Below are positions 1-8,475 of a stretch of DNA of 64,000 nt, piece by piece. A model generated the notes under the pieces. The model searched no databases and had not been told where the DNA came from. It was given only the letters and a program-made list of their open reading frames with translations. Position 1 is the first letter of the stretch. Every line of letters begins with the position of its first letter. This stretch comes from Chloroflexota bacterium (GTDB lineage: Bacteria; Chloroflexota; Dehalococcoidia; Lucifugimonadales; Lucifugimonadaceae), in contig JABIFF010000016.1 in assembly GCA_018650845.1 (NCBI GenBank), positions 150,571 through 214,570 on the forward strand. The letters are read 5' to 3'. A program made the translations under genes and the position numbers.

Positions 1-2507
1 AGAGCATCTTCAAAATGTGCAGCAGATTTGTCGAACATGCCAGCTGTTTTCGCCAGCGCACCAAGTATTCGATCTCCGGCCAAATAATATGTTGTGCCAG
101 ATATTGAATCTCGACCTCGACTAAGGTGCTTGTATTGCTCCGCAGCTTCAACCTTGTCACCGGTCAATATTGCGGACATGGATAGGGCGATGCGTGCGAA
201 TGTTTCGATCTCAGGAATCAACTTAGGCCGCGAAATGACCGATTTCACCACGTCTCCAGCTTTTACGGCGTCATCTGGTCGGTTTGTATTCCATGCAACA
301 AGAGATAGAAACGATGCATTGCTAGCCCGTTGCCAAAGAGTTGGGGCGAATTGAGACTCTTCGTGTGCGTCATCGAACCGGCTATCTAAATCAGTAGTGT
401 CTCCGCGGTGCCATCCTCCAAGACCCGCAAGTATCCGAATCACGGAATCGCCGGCATGATCCCGGTCTGCCAACTCTCCGAAGTAGCGAGTATTTTCCAG
501 ATTTCCACTGACTAGGGCGATTCGCAACTGTTCGAAAACTATGGCGGTTTCGAATCCGAACAATCTCTCTAGTTCGAGTATTTCTTCAATATTCCTGTTG
601 GAATCTCCAGCATCGCCTTCCGTAATAAGTTGCGTGAGAACGGCTCGCCGGGCCTCTGCTTCCTCAACTGGTTGTTCGGTTTCTTGAGCGAGAACCGCGG
701 CCCTGCGGCGAAGTTCGACTGCACCTTCGGCATCGCCGTCTCGACCTCCATTGGCTGCTAGACCTAGCAGCACTCGAGTTTCCAGGTGTTTATTTCCAGA
801 TTCGACTGCAATTGCCAACGCTCGATCGAGCGCACTGGCTGCGCCGTCGTGATCCATTTCCTCAAATCGAAGTGCTTGCGCTTGTTGCACCAGTAGGTAG
901 CCAGCATCTTCTGAGTTTGGCTCAACCATTTCTAGAGCGCGTAAGAATACTTCTGCTGTGCTGTGAAGCCAGATTGGGCGATAGCCGCGAGCTCGTTGGA
1001 TCAGCGATACGGCGGATTCATGATCTTCAAAATCATCGTAGATTTTGAAAGCGCTTGCTACGTGGTTCCAACCTCTCTGAAGGTCGGGATAGCTGAACGT
1101 AAGCAATTCTCCTCGTCCGAGAAGTGAAAGTATGTCTGCCCGTTGAAAGTCTGGAGAGCGATCGCCCAATGCTTCCAGAGCTTGTTCGCAATAGGCACGA
1201 GCTTCGGCCCATGCGTTCAAATGAGCGGCGTGCACGGCGGCCAGTTGTGCATAGTTTGCGATCTTATTTGCGCTAACCACTCCCTCAGTGCAGTGATGCA
1301 ACATTTCGGTGGCGTGTTCGCTCAGGTTTTCCGGGTACAACTGCTCCATAGAATCGACGACTCGTGCATGGAGCCGGACTCGCCGGCCTGTGGTGAGTTC
1401 TTCTACCAGTGTTTGCTGAAATAGCGCGTGAGTGAATTCGTAGCGATTTCTTTGGCCGGGAACTTCGCGAACGGTAGCTGCTGCGACTGCCTCTTCAAGC
1501 AGAGTCAATTCGTCCTTGTCGGAGTCTTCGCTTTTCAACATCGAAAGCAGTGTGAAGTCGAACTCTCTACCGATTACAGCAGCGGTTTGGAGCATTTCAT
1601 TGCAATCGTCCGAAAGCTTGTTCAGCCGAATTCCAATTGCTTCTCGCACGCCTTCTGGGATTCTGAATTTCATCGCATTGAAGTTCCCGCCTCGTTCTGC
1701 TGACTCCTTTGCCATATCGCGAGCTACTTCGCTGACGAAAAACGGATTGCCTTCGGTGCGCTTGTGAATTTCTGTTGTTTGGTTGGAAGAAATTGAGATA
1801 TTCCCAATCTCTTGAACCATACGGCCTACTTCATCGAGTTCTAGCCCGCGCAAGACTATTCGCTGAAACTCGGTAACACGAGCAATTTTCGCCAATGAGT
1901 CTGAAAGCGGATGCCGACGCCCTAGCTCGGTGTCGCGGTAGCCGCCAACGAGAAGCATTTGTTTGGAAGATATTTCGCGTGCGACGTATTCGAAAAGATC
2001 GAGAGTTGATTGATCGGCCCAGTGGAGATCATCTAGCGCAATGATCAGCGGTTTGTGTTCTGTGACTTCGCTGAGAAAAGTGGCAATAGAATCGAAAAGG
2101 CGAAATCGAGCTTGGCCGGGGTCTACTTCTGGAAGCGGTGTGATGTTCGGAAATCGATTGGTAATTTCGGGAGCGATCTCAACTATCACCGCGGCTCGGG
2201 GTTCGAGTGCTTTTAGCACCGCGTCAGAGGGATCGTTCAGTAGCGATCGGATGACTTGCGTCCATGGCCAGTACGGTGGGGTCGTACCACCTTCGTAGCA
2301 GGCTCCGAGGGCTGTTATTGCTCCTCGTTCGGTCGATGTGGATATTAGTTCTTGCGTTAGGCGGGTTTTGCCGATGCCGGGCTCGCCGACGAGCATGACG
2401 AGTTCGCCGTTGCCGCTGATGGCAGTATCAAGCGCTGTGACGAGTTTGGCTAATTCGTGGTTGCGCCCCACGAGATTGTTCACGCCAGTCCCAACAGTCG
2501 ATGTCAT
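1..2507 (-). CDS. AAA-family ATPase with TPR-like helical repeats (C-terminus beyond window)
   Basis: This minus-strand frame is open from an ATG at 2505-2507 to the window edge (at least 835 codons). I see a Walker A motif GEPGIGKT at residues 41-48 and a Walker B-like hydrophobic strand ending in DD near 154-160 followed by LHWAD. This is the AAA_16-type module found in large signalling ATPases of the STAND/LuxR/adenylate-cyclase-associated kind. From about residue 400 on, the sequence is Ala/Leu/Glu-rich helical repeat resembling TPRs. The C-terminal effector (HTH, cyclase or none) lies outside the window, so the output function is unknown. It is separated from acpP by a strong terminator and forms its own unit. 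Confidence 0.85.
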   Translation of the reverse strand, partial: MTSTVGTGVNNLVGRNHELAKLVTALDTAISGNGELVMLVGEPGIGKTRLTQELISTSTERGAITALGACYEGGTTPPYWPWTQVIRSLLNDPSDAVLKALEPRAAVIVEIAPEITNRFPNITPLPEVDPGQARFRLFDSIATFLSEVTEHKPLIIALDDLHWADQSTLDLFEYVAREISSKQMLLVGGYRDTELGRRHPLSDSLAKIARVTEFQRIVLRGLELDEVGRMVQEIGNISISSNQTTEIHKRTEGNPFFVSEVARDMAKESAERGGNFNAMKFRIPEGVREAIGIRLNKLSDDCNEMLQTAAVIGREFDFTLLSMLKSEDSDKDELTLLEEAVAAATVREVPGQRNRYEFTHALFQQTLVEELTTGRRVRLHARVVDSMEQLYPENLSEHATEMLHHCTEGVVSANKIANYAQLAAVHAAHLNAWAEARAYCEQALEALGDRSPDFQRADILSLLGRGELLTFSYPDLQRGWNHVASAFKIYDDFEDHESAVSLIQRARGYRPIWLHSTAEVFLRALEMVEPNSEDAGYLLVQQAQALRFEEMDHDGAASALDRALAIAVESGNKHLETRVLLGLAANGGRDGDAEGAVELRRRAAVLAQETEQPVEEAEARRAVLTQLITEGDAGDSNRNIEEILELERLFGFETAIVFEQLRIALVSGNLENTRYFGELADRDHAGDSVIRILAGLGGWHRGDTTDLDSRFDDAHEESQFAPTLWQRASNASFLSLVAWNTNRPDDAVKAGDVVKSVISRPKLIPEIETFARIALSMSAILTGDKVEAAEQYKHLSRGRDSISGTTYYLAGDRILGALAKTAGMFDKSAAHFEDA

Positions 2508-2630
2508 TGATCAAGGCCCCCAACTCAGATCGTCATACGGCGGGCATGATACGGGAAGTGGATGCTCGGTGTTGGTTCCCGAAGTGATGGCGGCTGATTC
2601 TGCTGCAAGAGGAAAATATCCACGGACGCG

Positions 2631-2690
2631 AAAAACCGCATCGTTCTCAATTACAAAATAATTTGAGAGAACGAATGCGGTTTTTTTTTG
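2631..2690. terminator. Bidirectional intrinsic terminator between acpP and the AAA ATPase
   Basis: Arms around 2634-2650 (ACCGCATCGTTCTCAA) and 2662-2681 are complementary with small bulges. A run of nine T follows on the plus strand at 2681-2689, and five A at 2631-2635 give a T run on the minus strand. It lies 48 bases past the acpP stop, so its obvious job is ending the yceD-rpmF-fabD-nusB-acpP transcript. Confidence 0.85.
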
Positions 2691-2737
2691 AGAGCCTCGA
2701 ATTCACGAAGCGCTCGGCAAACGAAGCGGGAACCGAA

Positions 2738-2995
2738 CTAGTCGGTGATTCCGCGATCGGCCAGGTACTTCACAGCATCCTGAACGGTCTTGATACCTTC
2801 GGCATCTTCGTCTGAGATTTCGAGAGGCTGGTCGTCAGACCCAAATTCCTCTTCGATTGCCATGATCAACTCGACCACGTCGAGGGAGTCGGCGTTTAGG
2901 TCTTCGGTGAAAGATGATTCTGCTGAAACATCTGAGGCGTCAACACTGAGCTTGTCGGCCGCAATATCGCGGACTCGATCCAACACACTGGCCAT
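2738..2995 (-). CDS. acpP: Acyl carrier protein
   Basis: An 85-residue acidic protein with the family hallmark DSL at residues 36-38. Ser37 is the expected 4'-phosphopantetheine attachment site, followed by the helix II pattern [13 protein letters not shown]. AcpP carries growing acyl chains in type II fatty-acid synthesis in the cytoplasm. It is the last gene of the minus-strand cluster that also holds fabD, the enzyme that loads malonyl groups onto it, and it is followed by a strong terminator. Length is typical (75-85). The identification is secure. Confidence 0.96.
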   Translation of the reverse strand: MASVLDRVRDIAADKLSVDASDVSAESSFTEDLNADSLDVVELIMAIEEEFGSDDQPLEISDEDAEGIKTVQDAVKYLADRGITD

Positions 2996-3092
2996 TTACT
3001 TCAACCCCCGGGAGGTCATGCGGAACGGCCGTCCCGCTCGAACTAATAAATATTCTAATTACGTCGGCCATTAAGAATGGTCGAACGGCAAC

Positions 3093-3584
3093 CTATGCTA
3101 GCAGAGCCCCAAGCACTCCGTTCACGAATTTTGGCGAAGTGTCGGATCCGAATAGTCGGGCCATCTCTATCGCTTCGTTCGCTACAACGTTCTGTGGGGC
3201 TGCATCTTCCATCTCCAATTCGGCCATTGCCACTCGTAAAACGTTACGTTCTACGAGGGGCATTTGATCGGATGGGTATTGAGACGCTATCTTGGCGATG
3301 CGTGAATCGAGCTGAATTCGCTGTTCTTCACACACACGCACTAACCGGGTTGCAAAATCTGTGTCGTCGTCGCTCAACTCTCGCTCTGCGGCGAGGCGGC
3401 GTACGACGGCGGTGGCGGGATGGCCAGCGGAATCGGATTCGTAGAGAGCCTGCACTACTGCGGCTCGGGAGCCGGTGCGACCTCCGCTTATAGGCGGGTC
3501 GTTTTCACCAACCATATCGCCATCGACTAGTTCGTCGAGGCGGTCGGGCTCTTGTGGGTTGAATTTTGATTTAGCTGCAGACAC
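3093..3584 (-). CDS. nusB: Transcription antitermination factor NusB
   Basis: 163 residues. After a poorly conserved acidic N-terminal stretch of about 35 residues comes the NusB fold: RTGSRAAVVQALYES, a central helix with FATRLVRVCEE, the core PLVERNVLRVAMAEL, and the C-terminal NEAIEMARLFGSDTSPKFVNGVLGAL pattern. NusB binds boxA RNA with NusE/S10 during rRNA antitermination. The N-terminal extension is longer than usual and an in-frame Met at residue 24 is a possible alternative start. It sits between fabD and acpP, with about 70 and 97 base gaps. Its placement inside a fatty-acid cluster is uncommon but not unknown in this type of genome. Confidence 0.88.
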   Translation of the reverse strand: MSAAKSKFNPQEPDRLDELVDGDMVGENDPPISGGRTGSRAAVVQALYESDSAGHPATAVVRRLAAERELSDDDTDFATRLVRVCEEQRIQLDSRIAKIASQYPSDQMPLVERNVLRVAMAELEMEDAAPQNVVANEAIEMARLFGSDTSPKFVNGVLGALLA

Positions 3585-3657
3585 GTTTAGTTGGCCCTAG
3601 AGGTTTTTTCTTACTTGGTAGGGAGACTTGTAAACGAATTGAAAGCTGAGTACTAAC

Positions 3658-4599
3658 TTACGAGTTGCTTGCGTATGCAAGAACGGATGCGAAGTCGCCA
3701 ATGTTGGTGACAGACGCTGATCGGTCGATTCGCTTTACCATTCCGGAAAGGATTCGTCCGTGGCCGATTTCGTAGAAGTTAGTAATTCCGTCGTTCACCA
3801 TGAACTTGACGGTGTTGTTCCACTGCACACAAGAAGTTAGCTGTAATCGCAGTTCTTCTTTTACTTCGTCGGCAGTACCGAGCGATTTTGCAGTTACGTT
3901 ACCTACCAGCGGAACCAGTGGGTCGTGGAACGTGAGTGAATCAATCATTGCGTTCAAGCCGTTCTGAGCTGGGCTCATCAGACCTGAGTGGAAAGCACCG
4001 CTAACCTGCAGCGGGATTGCCTTCTTGGCACCACGGGCGCTTGCAATATCGATTGCCATTGCGAGGCTGTGGTGATCACCGGCGAGAATAATCTGCTGCT
4101 CGGTGTTGATAGTCGACATCTGTGCGCCAGACTCTCGACAAATCTCTTCGGCTGTAACTTCATCGAGACCGATGAGAGCAGCCATTCCGCCTGGTCGCTC
4201 GTCACAAGCACCCTGCATGAGCCGGCCTCGTTCGAGAACGAGTTTTACGGCATCGGAAATACTTAGTACACCGGCAACTGCCAAGGCAGAGTATTCACCT
4301 AGTGAATGGCCGGCGGTAGCGTTTGGAACCTGAAGAACGCCAGTGGCTTCTTCCATAGCTCGCCAAGTAGCAACCGAAGTTGCCATGATGGCGGGCTGAG
4401 TGTTCTCAGTTTGTCGCAGTTCGTCGTCAGGGCCTTCGAACATCATTGTCGAAAGCTTGCGACCCAGAGTGTCGTCAATTTCGTCGAACACTTCGCGTGC
4501 AGCGATGGAGTTCAAGTAAAGATCCTTACCCATGCCGACGGCTTGTGAGCCCTGGCCTGGGAAGAGGAATGCAATTTTTTCAGCTGTCTGGGTGGTCAT
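3658..4599 (-). CDS. fabD: Malonyl-CoA:ACP transacylase
   Basis: 313 residues, the family's normal length. It opens with FLFPGQGSQAVGMG, has the nucleophile elbow GHSLGEYSA with catalytic Ser99, and the later AFHSGLM segment carrying the catalytic His near 203. FabD moves malonyl from CoA to AcpP, feeding chain elongation. An upstream AGGAGAG is a fitting ribosome site. It lies downstream of rpmF and upstream of nusB and acpP on the same strand. No fabH, fabG or fabF is seen in the window. Confidence 0.96.
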   Translation of the reverse strand: MTTQTAEKIAFLFPGQGSQAVGMGKDLYLNSIAAREVFDEIDDTLGRKLSTMMFEGPDDELRQTENTQPAIMATSVATWRAMEEATGVLQVPNATAGHSLGEYSALAVAGVLSISDAVKLVLERGRLMQGACDERPGGMAALIGLDEVTAEEICRESGAQMSTINTEQQIILAGDHHSLAMAIDIASARGAKKAIPLQVSGAFHSGLMSPAQNGLNAMIDSLTFHDPLVPLVGNVTAKSLGTADEVKEELRLQLTSCVQWNNTVKFMVNDGITNFYEIGHGRILSGMVKRIDRSASVTNIGDFASVLAYASNS

Positions 4600-4637
4600 G
4601 TTTCAACGACTCTCCTGCTAATGCAGAACTTGCTTAC

Positions 4638-4880
4638 TTACGAATCAGAATCGGAAGATGCAGCGATTGGCTGTACCTGTTCGAGAAGGTTCACCTGAGG
4701 CCAGTTACCTGGCATCGTGCGGCCTTTGTGGTTTCCACATTCCGGGCAAGCAATGTGCGGCTGGATTCGTTCCTGCCGTGAACATGGGCAAACTGAAGAC
4801 GACGGCAACTTAATGGCGTTGTGGGCGTTTCGGTTGCCCTTGCGGGCACGGGTATGTTTTTTCTTGGGGAGTGGAGGCAT
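4638..4880 (-). CDS. rpmF: Ribosomal protein L32
   Basis: 80 residues, starting MPPLPKKKHTRARKGNRNAH, with the zinc-ribbon half HIACPECGNHKG typical of bL32. The first metal pair appears as CPC rather than the usual CPxC, so one cysteine is shifted. The tail after GNWPQVNLLEQVQ is a low-complexity Ser/Asp stretch. It follows yceD by 26 bases. The yceD-rpmF pair preceding fatty-acid synthesis genes is a widespread bacterial arrangement, which supports both calls. Confidence 0.92.
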   Translation of the reverse strand: MPPLPKKKHTRARKGNRNAHNAIKLPSSSVCPCSRQERIQPHIACPECGNHKGRTMPGNWPQVNLLEQVQPIAASSDSDS

Positions 4881-4906
4881 ATCTATATATCAGGGCGTTA
4901 GCCCGC

Positions 4907-5455
4907 TCAATCTGCGGATTCTGCGCCTTTTCCAATAAGTCCTGCAAGACCCGCCCAACGCGGATCTACATCAATTTTGGCGCACGAACAGTTAACTATA
5001 TTGCGATTTGTGGTGCAAATGGGGCAAATTCCAAGGCAATCTTCCTTGCAAAGTATGGCAATTGGTAATGCGCTGAGAAGGGCCTGCCCTAAACCGAGGC
5101 TTATATCTAAGAAATTTTGTTCATCAATAACAAGCGCCGGATCGTATGAATAGTCCTCTTCATCGGGTCGGGAAGCGGTGCTGCTTACCAGACTGGCGTT
5201 TGTCGGAGAGAACTCCTCTTCCATCGTAACGTTCACGTTTACTGTGGCTGGTTCTAGGCATCTGCCACACGAATCGTGCGTAACTGCTTCAAAATCAGCG
5301 CTCACAAGCACAGTCGCGTCGGTTCTCATCAATCGGATTGAACCGTTGATCTCAGATAACGTTCGACCGTCTATGACGATTGTTTCGTTTTCTATCTCGT
5401 GCCGCTCGCTATCACCGAGACTCCCGGTGAGCAGGCTCGCAACGTTGTAGATCAT
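4907..5455 (-). CDS. yceD: YceD/DUF177 family protein
   Basis: 182 residues. The diagnostic DUF177 features are the CGRCLEP motif in the middle and a C-terminal cysteine-rich segment, EDCLGICPIC followed by NCSC, which can bind metal. YceD proteins are almost always encoded just before rpmF, as here, and are linked to 23S rRNA accumulation in plants and Escherichia coli; the exact biochemistry is not settled. It is the promoter-proximal gene of the five-gene minus-strand cluster. Confidence 0.9.
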   Translation of the reverse strand: MIYNVASLLTGSLGDSERHEIENETIVIDGRTLSEINGSIRLMRTDATVLVSADFEAVTHDSCGRCLEPATVNVNVTMEEEFSPTNASLVSSTASRPDEEDYSYDPALVIDEQNFLDISLGLGQALLSALPIAILCKEDCLGICPICTTNRNIVNCSCAKIDVDPRWAGLAGLIGKGAESAD

Positions 5456-5683
5456 TTAGTTCAAAATCTCTCGATCAGGACCGAAATTGATGTGTACGCA
5501 AAGCCTTTATTTGAACTGCCACTGGTGGTTTGAACTATGTTCTTGCCGCCGGTGCTGAGCTTGTTGCTGTTGCGGGTTTATTCCGCTTGGCTGCTCAGAG
5601 TTGTTCTTATAAGGACGCGTACACAGCAATCTACTGTAAGCATCGAGTATCTACGTGAGCAAGTGTTTACGTTGGAGGTGCGA

Positions 5684-5703
5684 GGAGTGCGGTTGGTGTG
5701 GGG
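5684..5703 (+). repeat. 20-base direct repeat, copy 1 (partner at 6708-6727)
   Basis: GGAGTGCGGTTGGTGTGGGG occurs exactly here and again at 6708-6727 in the same orientation. Each copy is preceded at a short distance by GTGAGCAAG. The pair brackets about 1 kb that contains two small membrane-protein genes and one doubtful ORF. It could be a recombination footprint or part of a repeat family. Confidence 0.6.
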
Positions 5704-5735
5704 TTTTATCGCAACGGGTATCGACCAATGTTGCT

Positions 5736-5759
5736 GTCATTCTGAACTTGATTCAGAAT
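5736..5759 (+). repeat. Dispersed palindromic repeat, family 1
   Basis: GTCATTCTGAAC followed by TTGATTCAGAAT: the arms ATTCTGAA and TTCAGAAT pair around a short centre. The same unit, in both orientations, recurs at 8333, 29418, 29578, 30898, 30997 and 49621, always between genes. Confidence 0.8.
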
Positions 5760-5821
5760 ATCGCCAGTTGGAAATGATAGATGGCGCATGATCTGGGCGG
5801 GATATGCGCGATACTGCCCGT

Positions 5822-6016
5822 ATGACTACGAATCCCGGCAGGCGCTTAGAACTGGAAAAGCGTAGCGACACGTTCAAGAAATCAGAACGTGCCAAGCGAA
5901 ACAGAGGCACAGTCGAACCGGGAGTATTCGCAGGTCGTAAGCGTGAAGGGTTTGAAGGAGTTTCACCGCGCAGGCGACTGCACACAGGCTCAAAGCAACG
6001 GAGGTTGTTTACTTGA
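5822..6016 (+). CDS. Doubtful small basic protein
   Basis: An ATG-started frame of 64 codons, rich in Arg and Lys (motifs RRLELEKRSDTF and AKRNRG), with no domain I recognise. There is no convincing ribosome site. A competing frame of similar length runs on the opposite strand, so this may be chance. It is listed because it is the longest plausible frame in a 600-base gap. Confidence 0.2.
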   Translation: MTTNPGRRLELEKRSDTFKKSERAKRNRGTVEPGVFAGRKREGFEGVSPRRRLHTGSKQRRLFT

Positions 6017-6061
6017 ACATCTTCCTAATCGTGCTATCAACAATCGAGTACGGAGCGATTC

Positions 6062-6331
6062 TTATATTGACGCGGCTTTTATTGAAGAGTCGATCAGATA
6101 GAACCCAACTCCAAAAAGAATTATCGCAATTACAACAACCGCAACAAAAGGAGTAGTCGAGTCATCTGATTCTTGTTTGGAAATTTCGACCGCACCACCT
6201 CCGGATGCAATGCCAGCACCAACCAACATCATCCCAATCGAATATTGACTATCTACTGACCCTAAAGCCCCAGAGATTAACCCCGCGGCAGCGACAACCA
6301 ATCCGACCACAATTCCACCGACAAAAATCAT
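6062..6331 (-). CDS. Small membrane protein (unknown function)
   Basis: 89 residues with two clear hydrophobic segments, about residues 4-24 and 61-82, separated by a Gly-rich turn and a short acidic loop KQESDD. I do not recognise a family. It lies 13 bases downstream of another two-helix membrane protein on the same strand, so the two are probably co-transcribed and may act together. Start assignment is uncertain because no strong ribosome site is seen. Confidence 0.55.
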   Translation of the reverse strand: MIFVGGIVVGLVVAAAGLISGALGSVDSQYSIGMMLVGAGIASGGGAVEISKQESDDSTTPFVAVVVIAIILFGVGFYLIDSSIKAASI

Positions 6332-6344
6332 AAAGATGTACTAC

Positions 6345-6647
6345 TCAATGGTTCATATTTTTCTTACGGAAGTAATGAGCAATCATTCCCGCTATTCCGG
6401 CAATTATTGATACGCGAGCAACATCGCCTAGATAGTTGACTAGACGATCTTCTAAAGGAGTGAGAGCACCGATAGCTGAATGGATCGAAACTGCTACGGA
6501 AGTAATGAATCCCGGTTCATCTTCAACAGTAAATTTTTCAGCGTTGATAACCATCACTGCGGTCAGTAAAACAATAATCCCACCAAAGAACATCCATACC
6601 GTGAGGTACTCAATGAAGGTTGTATGTCGGTCGATGAATGCCAGCAT
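6345..6647 (-). CDS. Small membrane protein (unknown function)
   Basis: 100 residues. A first membrane segment covers about 14-35 (LTVWMFFGGIIVLLTAVMVI), followed by an acidic extracytoplasmic or cytoplasmic loop, then a second segment about 77-90 (VSIIAGIAGMIAHYF) ending in a basic tail RKKN. No family is recognised. It is paired with the gene at 6062-6331. The two look like a small two-gene unit isolated between non-coding stretches. Confidence 0.5.
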   Translation of the reverse strand: MLAFIDRHTTFIEYLTVWMFFGGIIVLLTAVMVINAEKFTVEDEPGFITSVAVSIHSAIGALTPLEDRLVNYLGDVARVSIIAGIAGMIAHYFRKKNMNH

Positions 6648-6707
6648 TACGCCAGAGCCTAAATGACCTCACCACCCGAAAGCAAACGGAACCCGTTGTG
6701 AGCAAGG

Positions 6708-6727
6708 GGAGTGCGGTTGGTGTGGGG
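6708..6727 (+). repeat. 20-base direct repeat, copy 2 (partner at 5684-5703)
   Basis: Exact second copy of GGAGTGCGGTTGGTGTGGGG, in the 182-base gap between the small membrane protein and the CDF-like gene. Confidence 0.6.
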
Positions 6728-6829
6728 TGGCGGATTGTTCCCGTTGATCTCTCGCCCCAGCCATAGACCCACGCAGCGATTCCTCTATCCGGTACCCTAC
6801 TTGACGAACCCTCTTTCGAACCCCGTGTA

Positions 6830-7501
6830 ATGCATCGCACCGCCAAATCACTACTTTTATTTACGATCATCTACAACATCGCCGAAGGCGTTGTGGCGGT
6901 CTGGGCTGGCATAGCAGCAGGTAGTATTTCGCTGGTCGCTTTTGGGGCCGATAGTTATCTGGAAGTTGCGGTCGCTTCTCTCGTTTACTGGCGACTCGCG
7001 GTTAAGCACGGCGATGATGATTCGGGCGAGTTCGAAGAGCGAATAGAAAAGTTCATCGGCTGGACATTTCTCGTGCTCGCAGCAGCCGTTGTGTTCCAGT
7101 CGGTGGTCGGATTCTCCAACCGCAGCGGCGCCGAAGAATCGGTCCCCGGTTTCGTGCTGGCGATTGTTTCTGTCACGCTCATGCCAGCGATTGCGCTCTG
7201 GAAGCTGAGACTCGCTGCCGAAATGGACATTCGTTCACTTGCCGCCGAAGCAAAAGAAACACTAGCCTGCTCGTACCTTTCGGTAACGCTGCTGATCGGG
7301 CTTTCGTTCAACGCATTGCTCGGCTGGTGGTGGCTCGATCCTCTCACCGCTCTGCTACTTGTGCCGTGGCTAATTCGAGAAGGTCTAGAAGGCGTTCGTG
7401 AAGACGATGACGATGATGAGGAGGAGTCGGTGAAGCTATGCTCCTGTCGTGCGTGTCTGTTCGGTCTCCGAAGGTGCCGGTCGAACTGTCGTCTCGCCTA
7501 A
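6830..7501 (+). CDS. Cation-efflux (CDF)-like membrane protein
   Basis: 223 residues with about six hydrophobic segments. The first two, IIYNIAEGVVAVWAGIAAGS and SLVAFGADSYLEVAVASLVY, follow the CDF/ZIP9-like pattern with an acidic residue in helix 2 (GADSYLE). A matching polar pair in a later helix (AEAKETLACSYLS) could complete a metal site, though the usual His is missing. The C-terminal cytoplasmic cation-sensing domain is absent. Instead there is a short acidic run (DDDDDEEE) and a Cys/Arg-rich tail. Likely a truncated-type transporter or CDF relative; substrate unknown. Confidence 0.65.
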   Translation: MHRTAKSLLLFTIIYNIAEGVVAVWAGIAAGSISLVAFGADSYLEVAVASLVYWRLAVKHGDDDSGEFEERIEKFIGWTFLVLAAAVVFQSVVGFSNRSGAEESVPGFVLAIVSVTLMPAIALWKLRLAAEMDIRSLAAEAKETLACSYLSVTLLIGLSFNALLGWWWLDPLTALLLVPWLIREGLEGVREDDDDDEEESVKLCSCRACLFGLRRCRSNCRLA

Positions 7502-7644
7502 AGCGATCTCACGTTGACGTTGGCACTTGAGCCAGCCAGCTCTAGACACATCCCGCCCTGTCCACCGAAACTAATCACGTAGAAAGAACGCAGCAACCGG
7601 CCTGCGTCTGGCCCGCACTGATTGAAACTAACGAGGACAACCCC

Positions 7645-8295
7645 CTGATATATCAAGGCTTAGTCATATTCGACGTAGATGGGACTCTTATTCGGGAGAG
7701 GACGGTTTGCGAGGTGATTGCTTCACGGATCAATCGGGTCGAGCGGATGGATTGGCTTGAGAAGCATGCTGGTACGCCTAGTACTTCGGTTGATTTGCCT
7801 CCTAATCAGTCGGTGATCGACGCTCGTGAGGAGATGGTCGATTGGTACATCGAGGCGGGTCGTGAGGCGGTTGATTCGTTCTTGCCATTTGTGACTTGGG
7901 CGGAAGGTGCCCACACCGGCGTGAAGTCGCTTATCGACAACGGCTTTTTGGTCGCTATCGCTTCTTTGACCTGGAGTTTTGGTGTGGAGCGGATTGCTGC
8001 CGATCTCGGTATCACCGAACTAACAGCAACACATCTCGATTGGGATTCCAAGCAGATCGATCACATATTTGCCGAAGATAAAGCAACGTTTCTTCAGAAA
8101 ATGGTTGCCAAGTACGAAATTTCACGTGATCGAGTGTGGGCTGTAGGTGATTCAGGCGGCGACATTCCGATGCTCAAAGCTGCAGGGCATGGCGTCTTCG
8201 TCGGCGATTCCGATCCACAAATCTCCGGGGTTGTTCATCTTCCCGCAGCCGGGATCGATGCGGTTGCGAAGCTGGTTTTGAGGGCGACTGACTGA
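7645..8295 (+). CDS. HAD-superfamily phosphatase (SerB-like), probable CTG start
   Basis: The protein carries all HAD motifs: LVIFDVDGTL (motif I, nucleophile Asp), IASLTW (motif II), a Lys in FAEDKATF (motif III) and VWAVGDSGGDIPML (motif IV). The first ATG/GTG/TTG in frame is GTG 7714, which would remove motif I. The frame is open upstream to a stop at 7543-7545 and contains no ATG, GTG or TTG there. CTG 7645 sits 8 bases after GAGG (7633-7636), so I propose it as the start. Likely substrate is a small phosphomonoester such as phosphoserine, but this is not proven. Confidence 0.75.
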   Translation: MIYQGLVIFDVDGTLIRERTVCEVIASRINRVERMDWLEKHAGTPSTSVDLPPNQSVIDAREEMVDWYIEAGREAVDSFLPFVTWAEGAHTGVKSLIDNGFLVAIASLTWSFGVERIAADLGITELTATHLDWDSKQIDHIFAEDKATFLQKMVAKYEISRDRVWAVGDSGGDIPMLKAAGHGVFVGDSDPQISGVVHLPAAGIDAVAKLVLRATD

Positions 8296-8332
8296 GCGTT
8301 GTACTTCGGAGTGGCTCAGCTTTGCTCGTTTG

Positions 8333-8357
8333 ACCCTGAAAATGAATTCAGGGTGAC
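8333..8357 (+). repeat. Dispersed palindromic repeat, family 1 (variant)
   Basis: ACCCTGAA and TTCAGGGT form complementary arms around AATGAA-like centre bases, followed by GAC as in the other copies. It lies 38 bases past the HAD gene. Confidence 0.7.
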
Positions 8358-8475
8358 ATTCGAACGTGATCGCCGTGGTCGACGGACTAGTGCTCAAATA
8401 ACTTCCGCCCTCCATCTTCCTAAAACAACAGGTATGCTCTGCGGGAATATTTCCCGACTATGAGAATACTGCCTG

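Larger units (their letters stand above)
5456..6061. other. Intergenic region, largely without recognisable genes
   Basis: About 600 bases lie between yceD and a small membrane-protein gene, both on the minus strand. It holds a palindromic dispersed repeat (5736-5759), one copy of a 20-base direct repeat (5684-5703) and a doubtful small basic ORF (5822-6016). I could not recognise RNase P RNA, tmRNA, SRP RNA or a clear promoter for yceD here. Confidence 0.6.

Noticed and set aside
5456-6061. RNase P RNA, tmRNA or SRP RNA in the 600-base gap
   Set aside because: None of their conserved cores was found on either strand.
6801-6831. TTGACG-N19-TGTAAT as promoter of the CDF-like gene
   Set aside because: The -10 box would overlap the ATG at 6830, so it cannot serve this start; spacing is also poor.
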